Below, piece by piece: positions 35,959 through 45,044 of a stretch of DNA of 64,000 bases. A model generated the notes under the pieces. It was not told the origin of the DNA and did no database searches. It worked only from the letters and a program-made list of their open reading frames with translations. Source of the stretch: Moraxella atlantae NBRC 14588 (GTDB lineage Bacteria; Pseudomonadota; Gammaproteobacteria; Pseudomonadales; Moraxellaceae); contig NZ_BCUL01000006.1 in the NCBI RefSeq assembly GCF_001591265.1, positions 1-64,000 of the forward strand, read 5' to 3'. Within the stretch, counting starts at the first letter, position 1, and each line of letters starts with the position of its first letter. Both the position numbers and the translations under genes were made by a program.

Positions 35959-36150
35959 ATGATGATTCATCCTCAGTATGATCCCGTAGCGCTTTCCTTG
36001 GGTCCATTGGAAGTGCACTGGTATGCGCTAATGTATTTGCTAGCCTTTGCTGCCGCTTACGGTTTGGCTTGGTATCGCAGTACCAAACGCGACAATTGGA
36101 CCACCGACATGGTCTCTGACTTAGTCTTTTATGGCGCGCTTGGTGTGTAG
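35959..36150 (+). pseudogene. lgt: lgt 5' fragment (prolipoprotein diacylglyceryl transferase)
   Basis: 63 codons that read as the N-terminus of Lgt: MMIHPQYDPVALSLGPLEVHW, the first membrane helix, and AWYRSTKRDNWTTDMVSDLVFYGALG. The expected continuation (ILGGRIGY-type) is missing and the frame stops at once. In another frame the following DNA reads VKSPRAAIDQAGYDAQYVRSL... to a stop at 36251, perhaps the tail of a second, unidentified gene. Lgt is essential, so a full copy must exist elsewhere. This is a truncated copy at the right edge of the copper island. Confidence 0.8.
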
Positions 36151-36265
36151 TGGTCAAGTCACCACGGGCAGCGATTGACCAAGCTGGCTACGATGCGCAA
36201 TATGTTCGCTCCTTGACGGGTATTGGAGCGGCGGCGCCAAGCGATCACTAGTCATTGCCTCCATT

Positions 36266-36300
36266 AAAAAAACCGCTTCTTGATAAGAGGCGGTTTTTTT
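36266..36300. terminator. Bidirectional intrinsic terminator
   Basis: ACCGCTTCT at 36272-36280 pairs with AGAGGCGGT at 36286-36294 (one mismatch), with A and T runs on the two sides. It terminates the minus-strand phytase-like gene and insulates it from the island. Confidence 0.85.
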
Positions 36301-36326
36301 GGTTGAAATTGCCGCAAGATGCGCGA

Positions 36327-37976
36327 TTATTTGGCTTGATACTGGTTTAACGGCGCGATATAAATGCGGTTGGTTTCGATTTGAGTGCCTGCTTTATCCA
36401 TATACTTTTGGGTGACATAATCGCGCTTATTGGCTTTGTCGTTTTGTGAGCTGATACCAAAATCATCATCATTAATTACGCCAACCTGTCCATTCGGGAA
36501 CAGCAAGATACCTTCAAATTTTTCATGCGGATAGTTAAAAGTTTTGACCAAATCCATGAACATCTTTTTGCCCACTGGCGTGATATTGTGCGCTTTGAGT
36601 GTATCCCAGCCTGTTTCATCGGCAGTCAACGCCTCAAGTGTCTTGCCGCCGATCATCAAACCTTGATCAGCATCTTGTTTGATATCACCGCTATCTTTAA
36701 TCGCCTCAATATTAGTCGCGCCATTGAGATCAATACGATAAATCATTTTAGTAGCGTTGGCATCATCGACAAGCGACTTGCCATCACGCTCGACCACTAA
36801 GAATTCATGGTCGTTGATCGCAACCAGACCTGAGTTTGAATCACTGAGCACTGAACCATCCGCGGCGCGTTCTTGGCGATACAAGAATTGTTCGATATCG
36901 CCCGTTGCCAAGTTGATGCGTACAATGCGCGTCATGTTAGATTTTTTGGCAGCTGACTTGGGATTTTCCATCGCTGATTGCATGATACCAACCAAGTATT
37001 TTTGGTCAGGTGTTACAGTCAAGCCTTCCATACCACGGTTAGGGCGACGGTTTTTAAATTCAGCAGGCAGATAGATGGTTTTGCCATTGACCTTAAACGT
37101 ACTTGCGCCTGCTTCATTGCCGCTAAACGCGTTAATACGCGCCAGTTCTTTACCATTGGCATCATAATGCACAATATGCGGACCGTACTCATCGCTGATC
37201 CAGAATGTACCGTCTTTCATCACTGCCAAGCCTTCGCTATCCATACCGTAGGCGTCGGTTTGGGTCGGGTTGAGGCTAGCATTGTAGGGTTCGCTAGGGT
37301 CTTTGAGCAACAAGCGGTCAAAGTAATCGCCCGTTAAATTTTTACCGTACGCCAATTCATTGGTCGCACCAAAGTTTGGATTGGGTAAGCCTGTGACCTC
37401 AGTCACGCCGTCAGGACGCTTGAGCGTGATGGTTTTGATCAGCTTGATAGCCCCACTGTCTTGTAGTTCAAATAAGCCAATTTGTGGGGCAAATTTAGGC
37501 ACAGGAAAGGCTTTGGCATCGGCTTTGTCCATGCCATTTTTAACATCGGCATTGGGACCACGGTCAGTGATAGCATAGAACTGTTTAGGGTTATTGGGAT
37601 TGACAAATGCGTCTGAGCCATAGCCACCTTGTTGAATCACTACGGTTTTGCCGTCTTTGTCTTTAAGCGTTAGTAAATTGGCATTAACTTTAGGTAAATC
37701 AACGCCTTGACCTGCAATGTTTGCCAAAATTTGTTCATAAGTCACAGTTTTGGGTGGCGTAGGCGGTGTGCTCGTATCCGCCGTGCCTGTGTTGTTATTG
37801 GTGTTGTTATTGGTGTTGTTATTTGGTGTACCTGTATTGGTCGCTGTGTCGGTATTAACGGCAACAATTTTGGTTTCATTGTCATCATCGCCGCACGCAG
37901 ATAAGGCCAAAGCACTCCCTATTGCAATGGCAAGATAGCTTAGGCGTAACGCGGATACTGATTTTAACATCATCAT
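36327..37976 (-). CDS. Phytase-like esterase lipoprotein
   Basis: 549 residues. The signal peptide ends in ALALSAC, so the protein is lipidated. A linker of Asn/Thr repeats follows, then an 'esterase-like activity of phytase' domain with GGYGSDAFVNPNNPKQFYAITDRGPNA and WISDEYGPHIVHYD-type beta-propeller segments. It probably hydrolyses phosphoesters in the envelope; the exact substrate is unknown. Three ATGs lie at 37976, 37973 and 37970 behind AAGGGAAT; the second or third has better spacing. It is divergent from a nucleotidase gene with which it shares an almost identical leader (DDDNETKIVAVN), and a candidate Pho box lies upstream. Confidence 0.85.
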   Translation of the reverse strand: MMMLKSVSALRLSYLAIAIGSALALSACGDDDNETKIVAVNTDTATNTGTPNNNTNNNTNNNTGTADTSTPPTPPKTVTYEQILANIAGQGVDLPKVNANLLTLKDKDGKTVVIQQGGYGSDAFVNPNNPKQFYAITDRGPNADVKNGMDKADAKAFPVPKFAPQIGLFELQDSGAIKLIKTITLKRPDGVTEVTGLPNPNFGATNELAYGKNLTGDYFDRLLLKDPSEPYNASLNPTQTDAYGMDSEGLAVMKDGTFWISDEYGPHIVHYDANGKELARINAFSGNEAGASTFKVNGKTIYLPAEFKNRRPNRGMEGLTVTPDQKYLVGIMQSAMENPKSAAKKSNMTRIVRINLATGDIEQFLYRQERAADGSVLSDSNSGLVAINDHEFLVVERDGKSLVDDANATKMIYRIDLNGATNIEAIKDSGDIKQDADQGLMIGGKTLEALTADETGWDTLKAHNITPVGKKMFMDLVKTFNYPHEKFEGILLFPNGQVGVINDDDFGISSQNDKANKRDYVTQKYMDKAGTQIETNRIYIAPLNQYQAK

Positions 37977-38033
37977 ATTCCCTTGAGTTTTAAAAATAAC
38001 CTAATTTTTAACGGTTCATTATCCAATAGATTG

Positions 38034-38050
38034 ATGACACTGTGATGACA
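38034..38050 (-). promoter_or_regulatory. Candidate Pho box between divergent phosphate genes
   Basis: ATGACA at 38034-38039 and 38045-38050 form a direct repeat with an 11-base period; on the minus strand it reads TGTCATcacagTGTCAT, close to the PhoB box (CTGTCAT, four bases, CTGTCAT). It lies about 60 bases upstream of the phytase-like gene. With nucleotidase and phosphate transporter genes next door, PhoB control is a reasonable inference. Confidence 0.55.
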
Positions 38051-38204
38051 TTGGGTGTGATGTAGTGCGGGCAAAAATCATCGCTCACGCAAATTTTTCA
38101 CAAAATTGACACGTTGTTATGTTAGGTTGCGTACTATTGCTTAAGTGTTTTTAGCAATGCTTTTAAGCCCTTGTTTTATATTTTTTAAATATCACGGATT
38201 TTTT

Positions 38205-40163
38205 ATGAAGCCATTATTTAAAATCAGCGCATTGGCAGCGGTGATGGTTGCCGCTTTGACAGGTTGTAATGATGACGACAACGAAACCAAAATCGTTGCG
38301 GTCAATCCTGAAACTCCTGCCAGCGTCAATACCCAGACCTATACACCCGTCACGCTCAATTTAGCGCATATCAACGACCACCACTCACACCTTGAGTCTG
38401 ACGCTACCCAAACCTTCACCCTAGACGGGCAAACCTATCAAGCTGAACTGGGCGGTTTTGCACGCGTGACCCAACTGTTCAACGACTTGTCAAACCAATT
38501 TGCAGGACAAAACTTCTTAAAACTACACGCAGGCGATGCAGTCACAGGTACGAGCTACTATAGCTTTTATTTGGGCGATGCCGATGCCGACATGATGAAT
38601 ACGATTTGTTTTGACGCGTTTGAGGTGGGCAATCATGAATTTGACGATTCTGATGCGGTGCTCAAACGCTTCATTGACCGCTTGCACGGCGGCACGTGCC
38701 AAACCGCTGTTTTAGGTGCTAACGTCGTGCCAAAAGTTGGCACCCCACTGGCTCCCAACAAGAGCGATGACTATATCAAGCCGTACACCATCAAAACCAC
38801 CAAAGAGGGTGTGAAAGTCGGTATCATTGGGCTTGAGGTACGCGGCAAAACAGCAGGTTCGTCGCGCCCACTTTCAACCACCGAGATTTTGGATGAAACC
38901 ACCACCGCGCAAAAATATATTGATGTGCTTAAAAAACAAGGCATTGAGCATATCATTATTTTGTCACACTATGGCTATGAAAACGATGTCAAACTTGCCA
39001 ATGCTTTAACAGGTGTGGACGTAATTATTGGTGGTGACACCCACACCTTGTTGGGTGATTACAAAGCCTATGACAATAAAGCCAACTTTGGCTCACAAGG
39101 CCCATACCCAACCGTGGTCAAAAACAAAGACGGCGACACCGTGTGTGTGGGACAAGCGTGGGAATACACCAAAGCTGTCGGTGTGATGAACGTCAAGTTC
39201 AATAACAAAGGCGCGGTTGATAGCTGCACAGGCTCTAGCATTTTGCCGATCGGGATGACGCTTAAAAAACTTGGCAGCGACGGCAAAACCTATGAAACCA
39301 TCAATGCTGCTGACAACCAAGCGTTGATCGCACGTTTGCAAAATAACAACGCCGCACTGTTAAAACAAAGTTATCTGTATCCTGTCACACCAAACGCAGC
39401 GGCAGAAGCCGTCCTTGCCAAATATAAAGACCAGCTTAAAGATAAGCTTACCGAAAAAATCGGTGTTGCCAAAGACACGTTCTGCTTGGTGCGTGTACCT
39501 GGCACCACGAACTCAGGTAACGTTGCAGGCTGTGAAGACAGCAAATTCTTAGCACGTGGTAGCGATGCGGCACAATTGGTCGCCAAATCGTTCTTGGACG
39601 CAAGCCTTCGTGCGGACTTTGCCCTACAAAACGCAGGCGGTGTACGCATCGCGCTCAAGTCAGGTGATATCACCTACGGCAATGCCAATGAAGTGCTGCC
39701 ATTTAGCAATACGCTGGTCAATCTGTCCGTCACGGGTAAAGAAGTCGTTGCCACGCTAGAAGACGCGGTTGAAAACGCAAGCTTTGGGCAAAATGGCAAC
39801 AAAGCCTCAACAGGCGCGCATCCATATGCCGATGGCTTGCGTTGGGACTTGCGCTTAAACCAAAACAAAGGCAACCGCGTACAAAACGTAGAAGTGCGTG
39901 ACCGCAAAACAGGCACTTGGGCACCGATTGATTTAAACAAAACCTATATCATGGTGACCAACGACTACATCGCAAGCGGTAAAGACGGTTATCTGAGCCT
40001 TGCGCCTATCTTCAAAGATCCAAGCCGCGTTGAAGACACCAAGCTGCTATACACCCAGTCACTGGTCGATTACATCAAAAAACAAGCCACCATCAGCCTG
40101 CCTGCGCGCAGTGAATACTCGCACAAATCAGTTGTGACTGCAGATGGTACAATGCTTAAATAA
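38205..40163 (+). CDS. 5'-nucleotidase / metallophosphoesterase lipoprotein (UshA-like)
   Basis: 652 residues from the ATG at 38205. The lipobox is LTGC at about residue 21. The N-terminal metallophosphatase domain has the metal ligands in AHINDHHSHLE, GNHEFDDSD and the later HYGYENDV region; the C-terminal 5'-nucleotidase domain includes FALQNAGGVRIALKSGDITYG and YIASGKDGYLSL. It would release phosphate and nucleosides from extracellular nucleotides. The mature N-terminus (CNDDDNETKIVAVN) is nearly the same as that of the divergent phytase-like lipoprotein. Confidence 0.9.
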   Translation: MKPLFKISALAAVMVAALTGCNDDDNETKIVAVNPETPASVNTQTYTPVTLNLAHINDHHSHLESDATQTFTLDGQTYQAELGGFARVTQLFNDLSNQFAGQNFLKLHAGDAVTGTSYYSFYLGDADADMMNTICFDAFEVGNHEFDDSDAVLKRFIDRLHGGTCQTAVLGANVVPKVGTPLAPNKSDDYIKPYTIKTTKEGVKVGIIGLEVRGKTAGSSRPLSTTEILDETTTAQKYIDVLKKQGIEHIIILSHYGYENDVKLANALTGVDVIIGGDTHTLLGDYKAYDNKANFGSQGPYPTVVKNKDGDTVCVGQAWEYTKAVGVMNVKFNNKGAVDSCTGSSILPIGMTLKKLGSDGKTYETINAADNQALIARLQNNNAALLKQSYLYPVTPNAAAEAVLAKYKDQLKDKLTEKIGVAKDTFCLVRVPGTTNSGNVAGCEDSKFLARGSDAAQLVAKSFLDASLRADFALQNAGGVRIALKSGDITYGNANEVLPFSNTLVNLSVTGKEVVATLEDAVENASFGQNGNKASTGAHPYADGLRWDLRLNQNKGNRVQNVEVRDRKTGTWAPIDLNKTYIMVTNDYIASGKDGYLSLAPIFKDPSRVEDTKLLYTQSLVDYIKKQATISLPARSEYSHKSVVTADGTMLK

Positions 40164-40181
40164 TTGCATTTTTACCCGTGC

Positions 40182-40214
40182 AAAAAAGCCTCTTAACATC
40201 CAAGAGGCTTTTTT
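40182..40214. terminator. Intrinsic terminator after the nucleotidase gene
   Basis: AAAAAAGCCTCTT at 40182-40194 pairs with AAGAGGCTTTTTT at 40202-40214 around a short loop. It serves the plus-strand nucleotidase gene. Confidence 0.9.
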
Positions 40215-40237
40215 ATATCTGGCTTTTTGTGGTGCAT

Positions 40238-40270
40238 AAAAAAACCCCCAATGTTGTTTGAGGGTTTTTT
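40238..40270. terminator. Intrinsic terminator after the PiT gene
   Basis: A run of A and AAACCCCCAA pairs imperfectly with TTGAGGGTTT plus a T run (40258-40270). It is convergent with the preceding terminator and serves the minus-strand phosphate transporter gene. Confidence 0.75.
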
Positions 40271-40297
40271 GATTGCGGTGCTTAACTGGCTTTGGGC

Positions 40298-41938
40298 TTA
40301 AGCAAACAACGTGCTAAACAACCAAAACAGGCCGCCCGCCAAAATAATCGCCGCAGGCAAAGTCAATACCCATGCCATCAACAGATTGACAATGGTCGAT
40401 TTTTGCAAGCCACTTTTGTTGGCAAACATCGTCCCTGCCACACCCGATGACAACACGTGTGTGGTCGAAACAGGCAAGCCCCAAACGTCCGCCATACCGA
40501 TGGTAGACATCGCCACCAACTCAGCTGACGCGCCCTGCGCATAGGTCAAGTGAGTTTTACCGATTTTCTCACCCACCGTGATCACGATACGCTTCCAACC
40601 AACCATCGTACCAAGTCCCAAAGCAATCGCGATCATCACCTTAACCCACGTTGGGATGAATTTGGTAGCGTTATCGATATTGCGTTTAAAGCCGTCCACA
40701 TCTTCGCCCAACTTACCTTGCAGCAGCTCAGGCTGTTTGGCTTTTAGGTTTTTGATTGCCTCAGAGGTCAAATACATGTCGTTACGGATGTTGCCAACCA
40801 CTTGGCTGTTCCAACGCTGCATATTAGGCTCAGCACGCGCTTGTTCGCCGATGCTATCAACCGTATGTGCCAATGCAGGTAAAACTTTATCGTTCATTTG
40901 TTTGTTTTGTACAAACGTGGTCAAAATCTGACGGCTGTTTTGGTCATTAATCCCTGCCAACGCGTTAGGATTGCTAACTTGGCGTAGCTCTTGCGCGGTC
41001 ACCTGAGCCAATGCGCCAAATTGCGCACTCTCTTGTGGTGAAATGGCATGGTTCAAACCGTATGCCATCGGCACCACACCGACCAAAATCAACATGATCA
41101 AGCCCATGCCTTTTTGTCCGTCATTTGAGCCGTGAAAAAACGACACACCTGTACAGGTCAAAATCAGCAAACCGCGAATCCATGTGGGTGGCGGCTTGTT
41201 ACCCTTAGGTGCTTGGAACAATTCAGGGTGTTTGGCAAACACTTTTTTCAAAACAATCAACAACACCGCTGCCAAACCAAAGCCAACAATCGGCGATAGC
41301 AGCAGCGACATACCGACTTTTTCGACTTGTGTCCAGTCCACACCTGCTGTCGCGCCGCGTCCGTGCATCATCGCGTTGGCAATACCCACACCGACAATCG
41401 AACCAATCAACGTATGCGACGAGGACGCAGGCAGACCAAAAAACCATGTGCCCAAGTTCCACAAAATCGCAGCAAATAGCAGCGCGAAAATCATCGCAAA
41501 ACCATTAGCAGAGCCAACCTGCAAAATCAGCTCAACAGGTAGCAGCGAAATAATCCCAAACGCCACCAGACCACTGGATGTTAAAACACCCAAAAAGTTA
41601 AAAAACCCTGACCACACCACCGCAGCAGGCGCAGGCAGTGAGTGGGTATAAATCACAGTCGCCACCGCGTTGGCGGTATCGTGAAAACCATTGACAAACT
41701 CAAACGCCAACGCAATGAGCAGCGCGACGCCAAGTAGCACATATGGCATCAATGTGGTCGGCGCTTCCGCCGCCATACTGATGTCATGATGCACATTAAA
41801 AAACATATACACCAAACCTGCAATCAATACGCCGAAGAAAACGATGACGGTCGCTATGTGTGGCTTATGATGAAGCTGGGGGCGTGAATCCGCAAAGGGG
41901 TCGTGCGGTGCGCCCAGCGTGGCAGCAGAATCTACCAT
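40298..41938 (-). CDS. pit: Inorganic phosphate transporter, PiT family
   Basis: 546 residues from the ATG at 41938 behind GAGGT. A low-affinity, proton- or sodium-coupled phosphate permease in the inner membrane. The two PiT repeats are seen as NGFHDTANAVATVIYTHSL and GASAELVAMSTIGMADVWGLPVSTTHVLSSG. A large cytoplasmic loop of about 130 residues between the halves (ALAQVTAQELRQVSNPNAL...) is also found in PitA-type proteins. HGSNDGQKGMG marks a conserved helix. It groups with the two phosphatase lipoproteins into a phosphate-acquisition cluster. Confidence 0.92.
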   Translation of the reverse strand: MVDSAATLGAPHDPFADSRPQLHHKPHIATVIVFFGVLIAGLVYMFFNVHHDISMAAEAPTTLMPYVLLGVALLIALAFEFVNGFHDTANAVATVIYTHSLPAPAAVVWSGFFNFLGVLTSSGLVAFGIISLLPVELILQVGSANGFAMIFALLFAAILWNLGTWFFGLPASSSHTLIGSIVGVGIANAMMHGRGATAGVDWTQVEKVGMSLLLSPIVGFGLAAVLLIVLKKVFAKHPELFQAPKGNKPPPTWIRGLLILTCTGVSFFHGSNDGQKGMGLIMLILVGVVPMAYGLNHAISPQESAQFGALAQVTAQELRQVSNPNALAGINDQNSRQILTTFVQNKQMNDKVLPALAHTVDSIGEQARAEPNMQRWNSQVVGNIRNDMYLTSEAIKNLKAKQPELLQGKLGEDVDGFKRNIDNATKFIPTWVKVMIAIALGLGTMVGWKRIVITVGEKIGKTHLTYAQGASAELVAMSTIGMADVWGLPVSTTHVLSSGVAGTMFANKSGLQKSTIVNLLMAWVLTLPAAIILAGGLFWLFSTLFA

Positions 41939-42183
41939 GATGACCTCAAGATGTGAGTGACGAATAGACAATGGTTAGTGATAAACCACGTAATCAGGCA
42001 ACAACGTATACAGTTTTTGTCTAATGTGTAATTTTGATGAAAAAATGTGTACTTTTAATGACAACCACGCGCTTTTTGTTACGCGATTTTAAACGGTTTT
42101 AACAAAATATTTGCATACTCGTGCTAAAACGTTGAATCACTGGTGATTTTTTCATACTTAAACAAAGATTTTTCAGCGACAAG

Positions 42184-43680
42184 TTACTGATAAATTACCT
42201 TGGTATCGGCTTGCAGGGCGTTGAGTAACGGCTGAATATGAAACACGTCTAAATTCATCTTGGCCCGCGTACAGGCAACATACAGCAGGCGCAGCTCCTC
42301 GGGGCTGATTTTGACCGCTTGCTGCGTGACATCGTACAAAAAATCATCGTCGATTTGCACGCGCTGCCACTCCAAACCTTTGGCTTTGTGCGCCGTTGAG
42401 ATAATATAATCCGCGCTTTGGCTGTCGCTGAGGCTAGCAATCGCGTCGTTGAGCGTGTTTGTGCCGTGTTCTTCAACCAGCTTGACCCATGTTTTGAGAT
42501 CACTGCCCTCGCTGGTTTCGCTGTAGTCTTGCACCTCACGCCAATTATTAAAATACGCCAACTCTGGTACGCCAAACGCGGTTTGTCCTTTTTTTAAGCG
42601 TTCGGCGGCTTGGCTGAATTTAAGCAGGCGGTCGGTATCGGCTTGCAGGGCGACTTTGTGCCCCATCTTAAGCCCATCTAGCAAGCGCAGCATGGCATTG
42701 GCATTGGTGCGGCACAAAATGGCGTCTTTTTGCCCGTGCATCTGTTGTTTTGCCAACGTTGAAGGCATGACAGGGTTGCCGCGCAATGGTACTTGCTCTT
42801 GCAACGCTGACAAAAACGTGTTGGCAACCTCGGCGATTTTATCGCCAAAGCGAAACGATTGCGTGAGCAAGGTTTGCGGTAGTGGCAAACGCTTCATGGC
42901 ATTGACCGCGCCGCGCCACTCATAAATCTGCTGGTGGGCATCACCCACATAAATCACCTGTGTCGGCTGCTGGGTCAAAATGCCCATCATCAACGGATCA
43001 GCGTCTTGCGCTTCATCAAACAAAATAAAATCGGCGGGGATAATTGGCTTAGACAACGCCCACAGTTTTAAATAAATATCATGCCCAATGCCTGCAGGAT
43101 GGCGTGGGTCAATCGATTGCAGCCAACGTTTTTCAACGTACGGATACAGCTGTTCGCGCAACTCCTCGGCATCATTGGGTGACAGCCAGCTGGGCAGCAG
43201 CAAGTGGCGCGGTGCAGGGTAGCTGGCGTGGGTACTACAAAACTGGCTGACCGCATCGGCAACCATCCGCGCTTGGCGTTCAGGCGATAGCGTGACGGAT
43301 TGGTTTTTACCATCCATCACGCGGCGCACTTGCAGCGGATGCAGCCCCAAATCGTGCGCTAATCGTGTCGGTGAAAACCGTGGTAGGCGCAACTTGGCGG
43401 TGATATCACGCGACGTGTGACGAAACGCCAATGAGTGAAACGTGCGGCAGTCGATATGACGGGCAAATTTTTGCTGAGCCTCACTGGCAATGGCTTTATT
43501 AAATGCCAAATACAAACCGCGCCCACGCAATTGGTTGCCAATTAAATTCAGCGTTGTGGTCTTGCCTGCCCCTGCATAAGCGACGATTTTAAACGATTGT
43601 CGTGCCATCGCCATCTGTAATGCCTGTTGTTGCTCCTCGGTGGGCGCAGGCTGCGTGATGGGTGATATTGGCGATTGCAT
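42184..43680 (-). CDS. UvrD/Rep-like superfamily 1 DNA helicase
   Basis: 498 residues. The helicase motifs are complete: Walker A AGAGKTT at 36-42, DEAQD (motif II), QIYEWRGA (motif III), LTQSFRFGD (motif IV), STAHKAKGLEW (motif V) and LLYVACTRAK (motif VI). It is shorter than UvrD (720) and resembles the FBH1-like group of stand-alone SF1A helicases. It probably unwinds or remodels DNA during repair; there is no nuclease domain and no partner gene. It is transcribed alone, with 218 bases to the divergent truD. Confidence 0.85.
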   Translation of the reverse strand: MQSPISPITQPAPTEEQQQALQMAMARQSFKIVAYAGAGKTTTLNLIGNQLRGRGLYLAFNKAIASEAQQKFARHIDCRTFHSLAFRHTSRDITAKLRLPRFSPTRLAHDLGLHPLQVRRVMDGKNQSVTLSPERQARMVADAVSQFCSTHASYPAPRHLLLPSWLSPNDAEELREQLYPYVEKRWLQSIDPRHPAGIGHDIYLKLWALSKPIIPADFILFDEAQDADPLMMGILTQQPTQVIYVGDAHQQIYEWRGAVNAMKRLPLPQTLLTQSFRFGDKIAEVANTFLSALQEQVPLRGNPVMPSTLAKQQMHGQKDAILCRTNANAMLRLLDGLKMGHKVALQADTDRLLKFSQAAERLKKGQTAFGVPELAYFNNWREVQDYSETSEGSDLKTWVKLVEEHGTNTLNDAIASLSDSQSADYIISTAHKAKGLEWQRVQIDDDFLYDVTQQAVKISPEELRLLYVACTRAKMNLDVFHIQPLLNALQADTKVIYQ

Positions 43681-43898
43681 AATATAAAAATATTCCTAAA
43701 AACAAAGGCTTGTGCTAAAAACACGCTGTTTGATTAACTGGCAAAAAAGCGGTCTATGATAGCAAAATTTGGCACGTTTTGACAGCTGACCATGCCCAAA
43801 ATCTTTGAGCTAAATTGGGCTAAACCACGTTACTTCAAGCCGTGGGTTTGCTATCATGCACATTTTAATTGTTAAAATTTTGCCCGAACAACCGCGTT

Positions 43899-45044
43899 AT
43901 GACCACACCGATGCACCTGCCGCCACTGCTGTATCCGCAAACACCCACGATTGCACGCGCAATCTATAAAACTTACTCACAGGATTTTATCGTTGAAGAG
44001 CAATTAACTATTGATTTTAGCGAACAAGGTGAACACCTGTGGCTACAGTTACAAAAAACGGGGCTAAACACCGCTTATGTGGCGCGATTATTGGCGCAAT
44101 GGGCGCAAATTCCTGTCAAAGACGTTGGCTATTCGGGATTGAAAGACCGCCACGCTGTGACGACGCAGTGGTTTAGCCTGCGCTTGCCACACAAGCACTT
44201 ACCTGCGGCTGATTTTGCTCAATCTATGGCAACCACGCTTGCCGATGGCGAGCGCATCACGATGTTAGCACAACACTGGCATGGCAAAAAACTTCAGCGC
44301 GGCACGCACACAGGCAACCGTTTTGACATTACCCTGCGTGAGGTGCAATGCGCTGACCGTGCCGCGTTCAACAAGCAGCTGACGCAAATCACACATGACG
44401 GCGTACCCAATTATTTTGGCAGCCAACGCTTTGGGTATGATGGGCAAAATCTTGCTCACGCTTTGACGTGGTTTGCCAAGACAAATGCCAAATCGCGTAC
44501 ACCGAGCAAACGTAAAAACGCAATGCGTCACGCCACAGGATTGTATTTATCGGCGGCGCGTGGTGCGTTGTTTAATGCGATGGTTGCTCAACGTGTGCAA
44601 GATGGCACATGGCAAACCCCTTTGGACGGCGAAGTGATGAACTTGGCAGGCAGTCACAGTGTATTTACTGCGCCAACCATTGATGATAGCCTGCGCGCAC
44701 GGTTGGTAGCAGGCGATCTTTACCTCACCGCCGCGTTGTGGGGCGACGGCTTGCCGATGAGTAGCGCACAAGTCCAAGCATTGGAACTGGCAGTCATCGG
44801 CAGCAACGAATGTTACCAGGCCCTTGCCGAGGGGTTGGCGGCGTTTGGTATACACCAAGAACGCCGCGCCATGCGTGTTGTCCCTCAGCGTCTGACGGCA
44901 AATTGGCACGATAATGCAACGCTGACCTTACGTTTTGACTTGCCTACAGGTAGCTTTGCCACGGTGGTGCTGGGCGCGTTGGTGCAAGATTTGGTTTTAG
45001 CCGCATCTGGTATGGACACATCTGGGGATGATGCGCTTGCTTAA
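43899..45044 (+). CDS. truD: tRNA pseudouridine(13) synthase
   Basis: 381 residues from the ATG at 43899; a second in-frame ATG lies 12 bases on. It makes pseudouridine 13 in tRNA-Glu. The catalytic Asp83 is in YSGLKDRHAVT, followed by HTGNRFDITLR and VPNYFGSQRFGYDG, the core TruD signatures. Upstream in-frame codons are not preceded by a better ribosome site, and none is strong. The stop overlaps the convergent ftsK stop by 4 bases. Confidence 0.93.
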   Translation: MTTPMHLPPLLYPQTPTIARAIYKTYSQDFIVEEQLTIDFSEQGEHLWLQLQKTGLNTAYVARLLAQWAQIPVKDVGYSGLKDRHAVTTQWFSLRLPHKHLPAADFAQSMATTLADGERITMLAQHWHGKKLQRGTHTGNRFDITLREVQCADRAAFNKQLTQITHDGVPNYFGSQRFGYDGQNLAHALTWFAKTNAKSRTPSKRKNAMRHATGLYLSAARGALFNAMVAQRVQDGTWQTPLDGEVMNLAGSHSVFTAPTIDDSLRARLVAGDLYLTAALWGDGLPMSSAQVQALELAVIGSNECYQALAEGLAAFGIHQERRAMRVVPQRLTANWHDNATLTLRFDLPTGSFATVVLGALVQDLVLAASGMDTSGDDALA

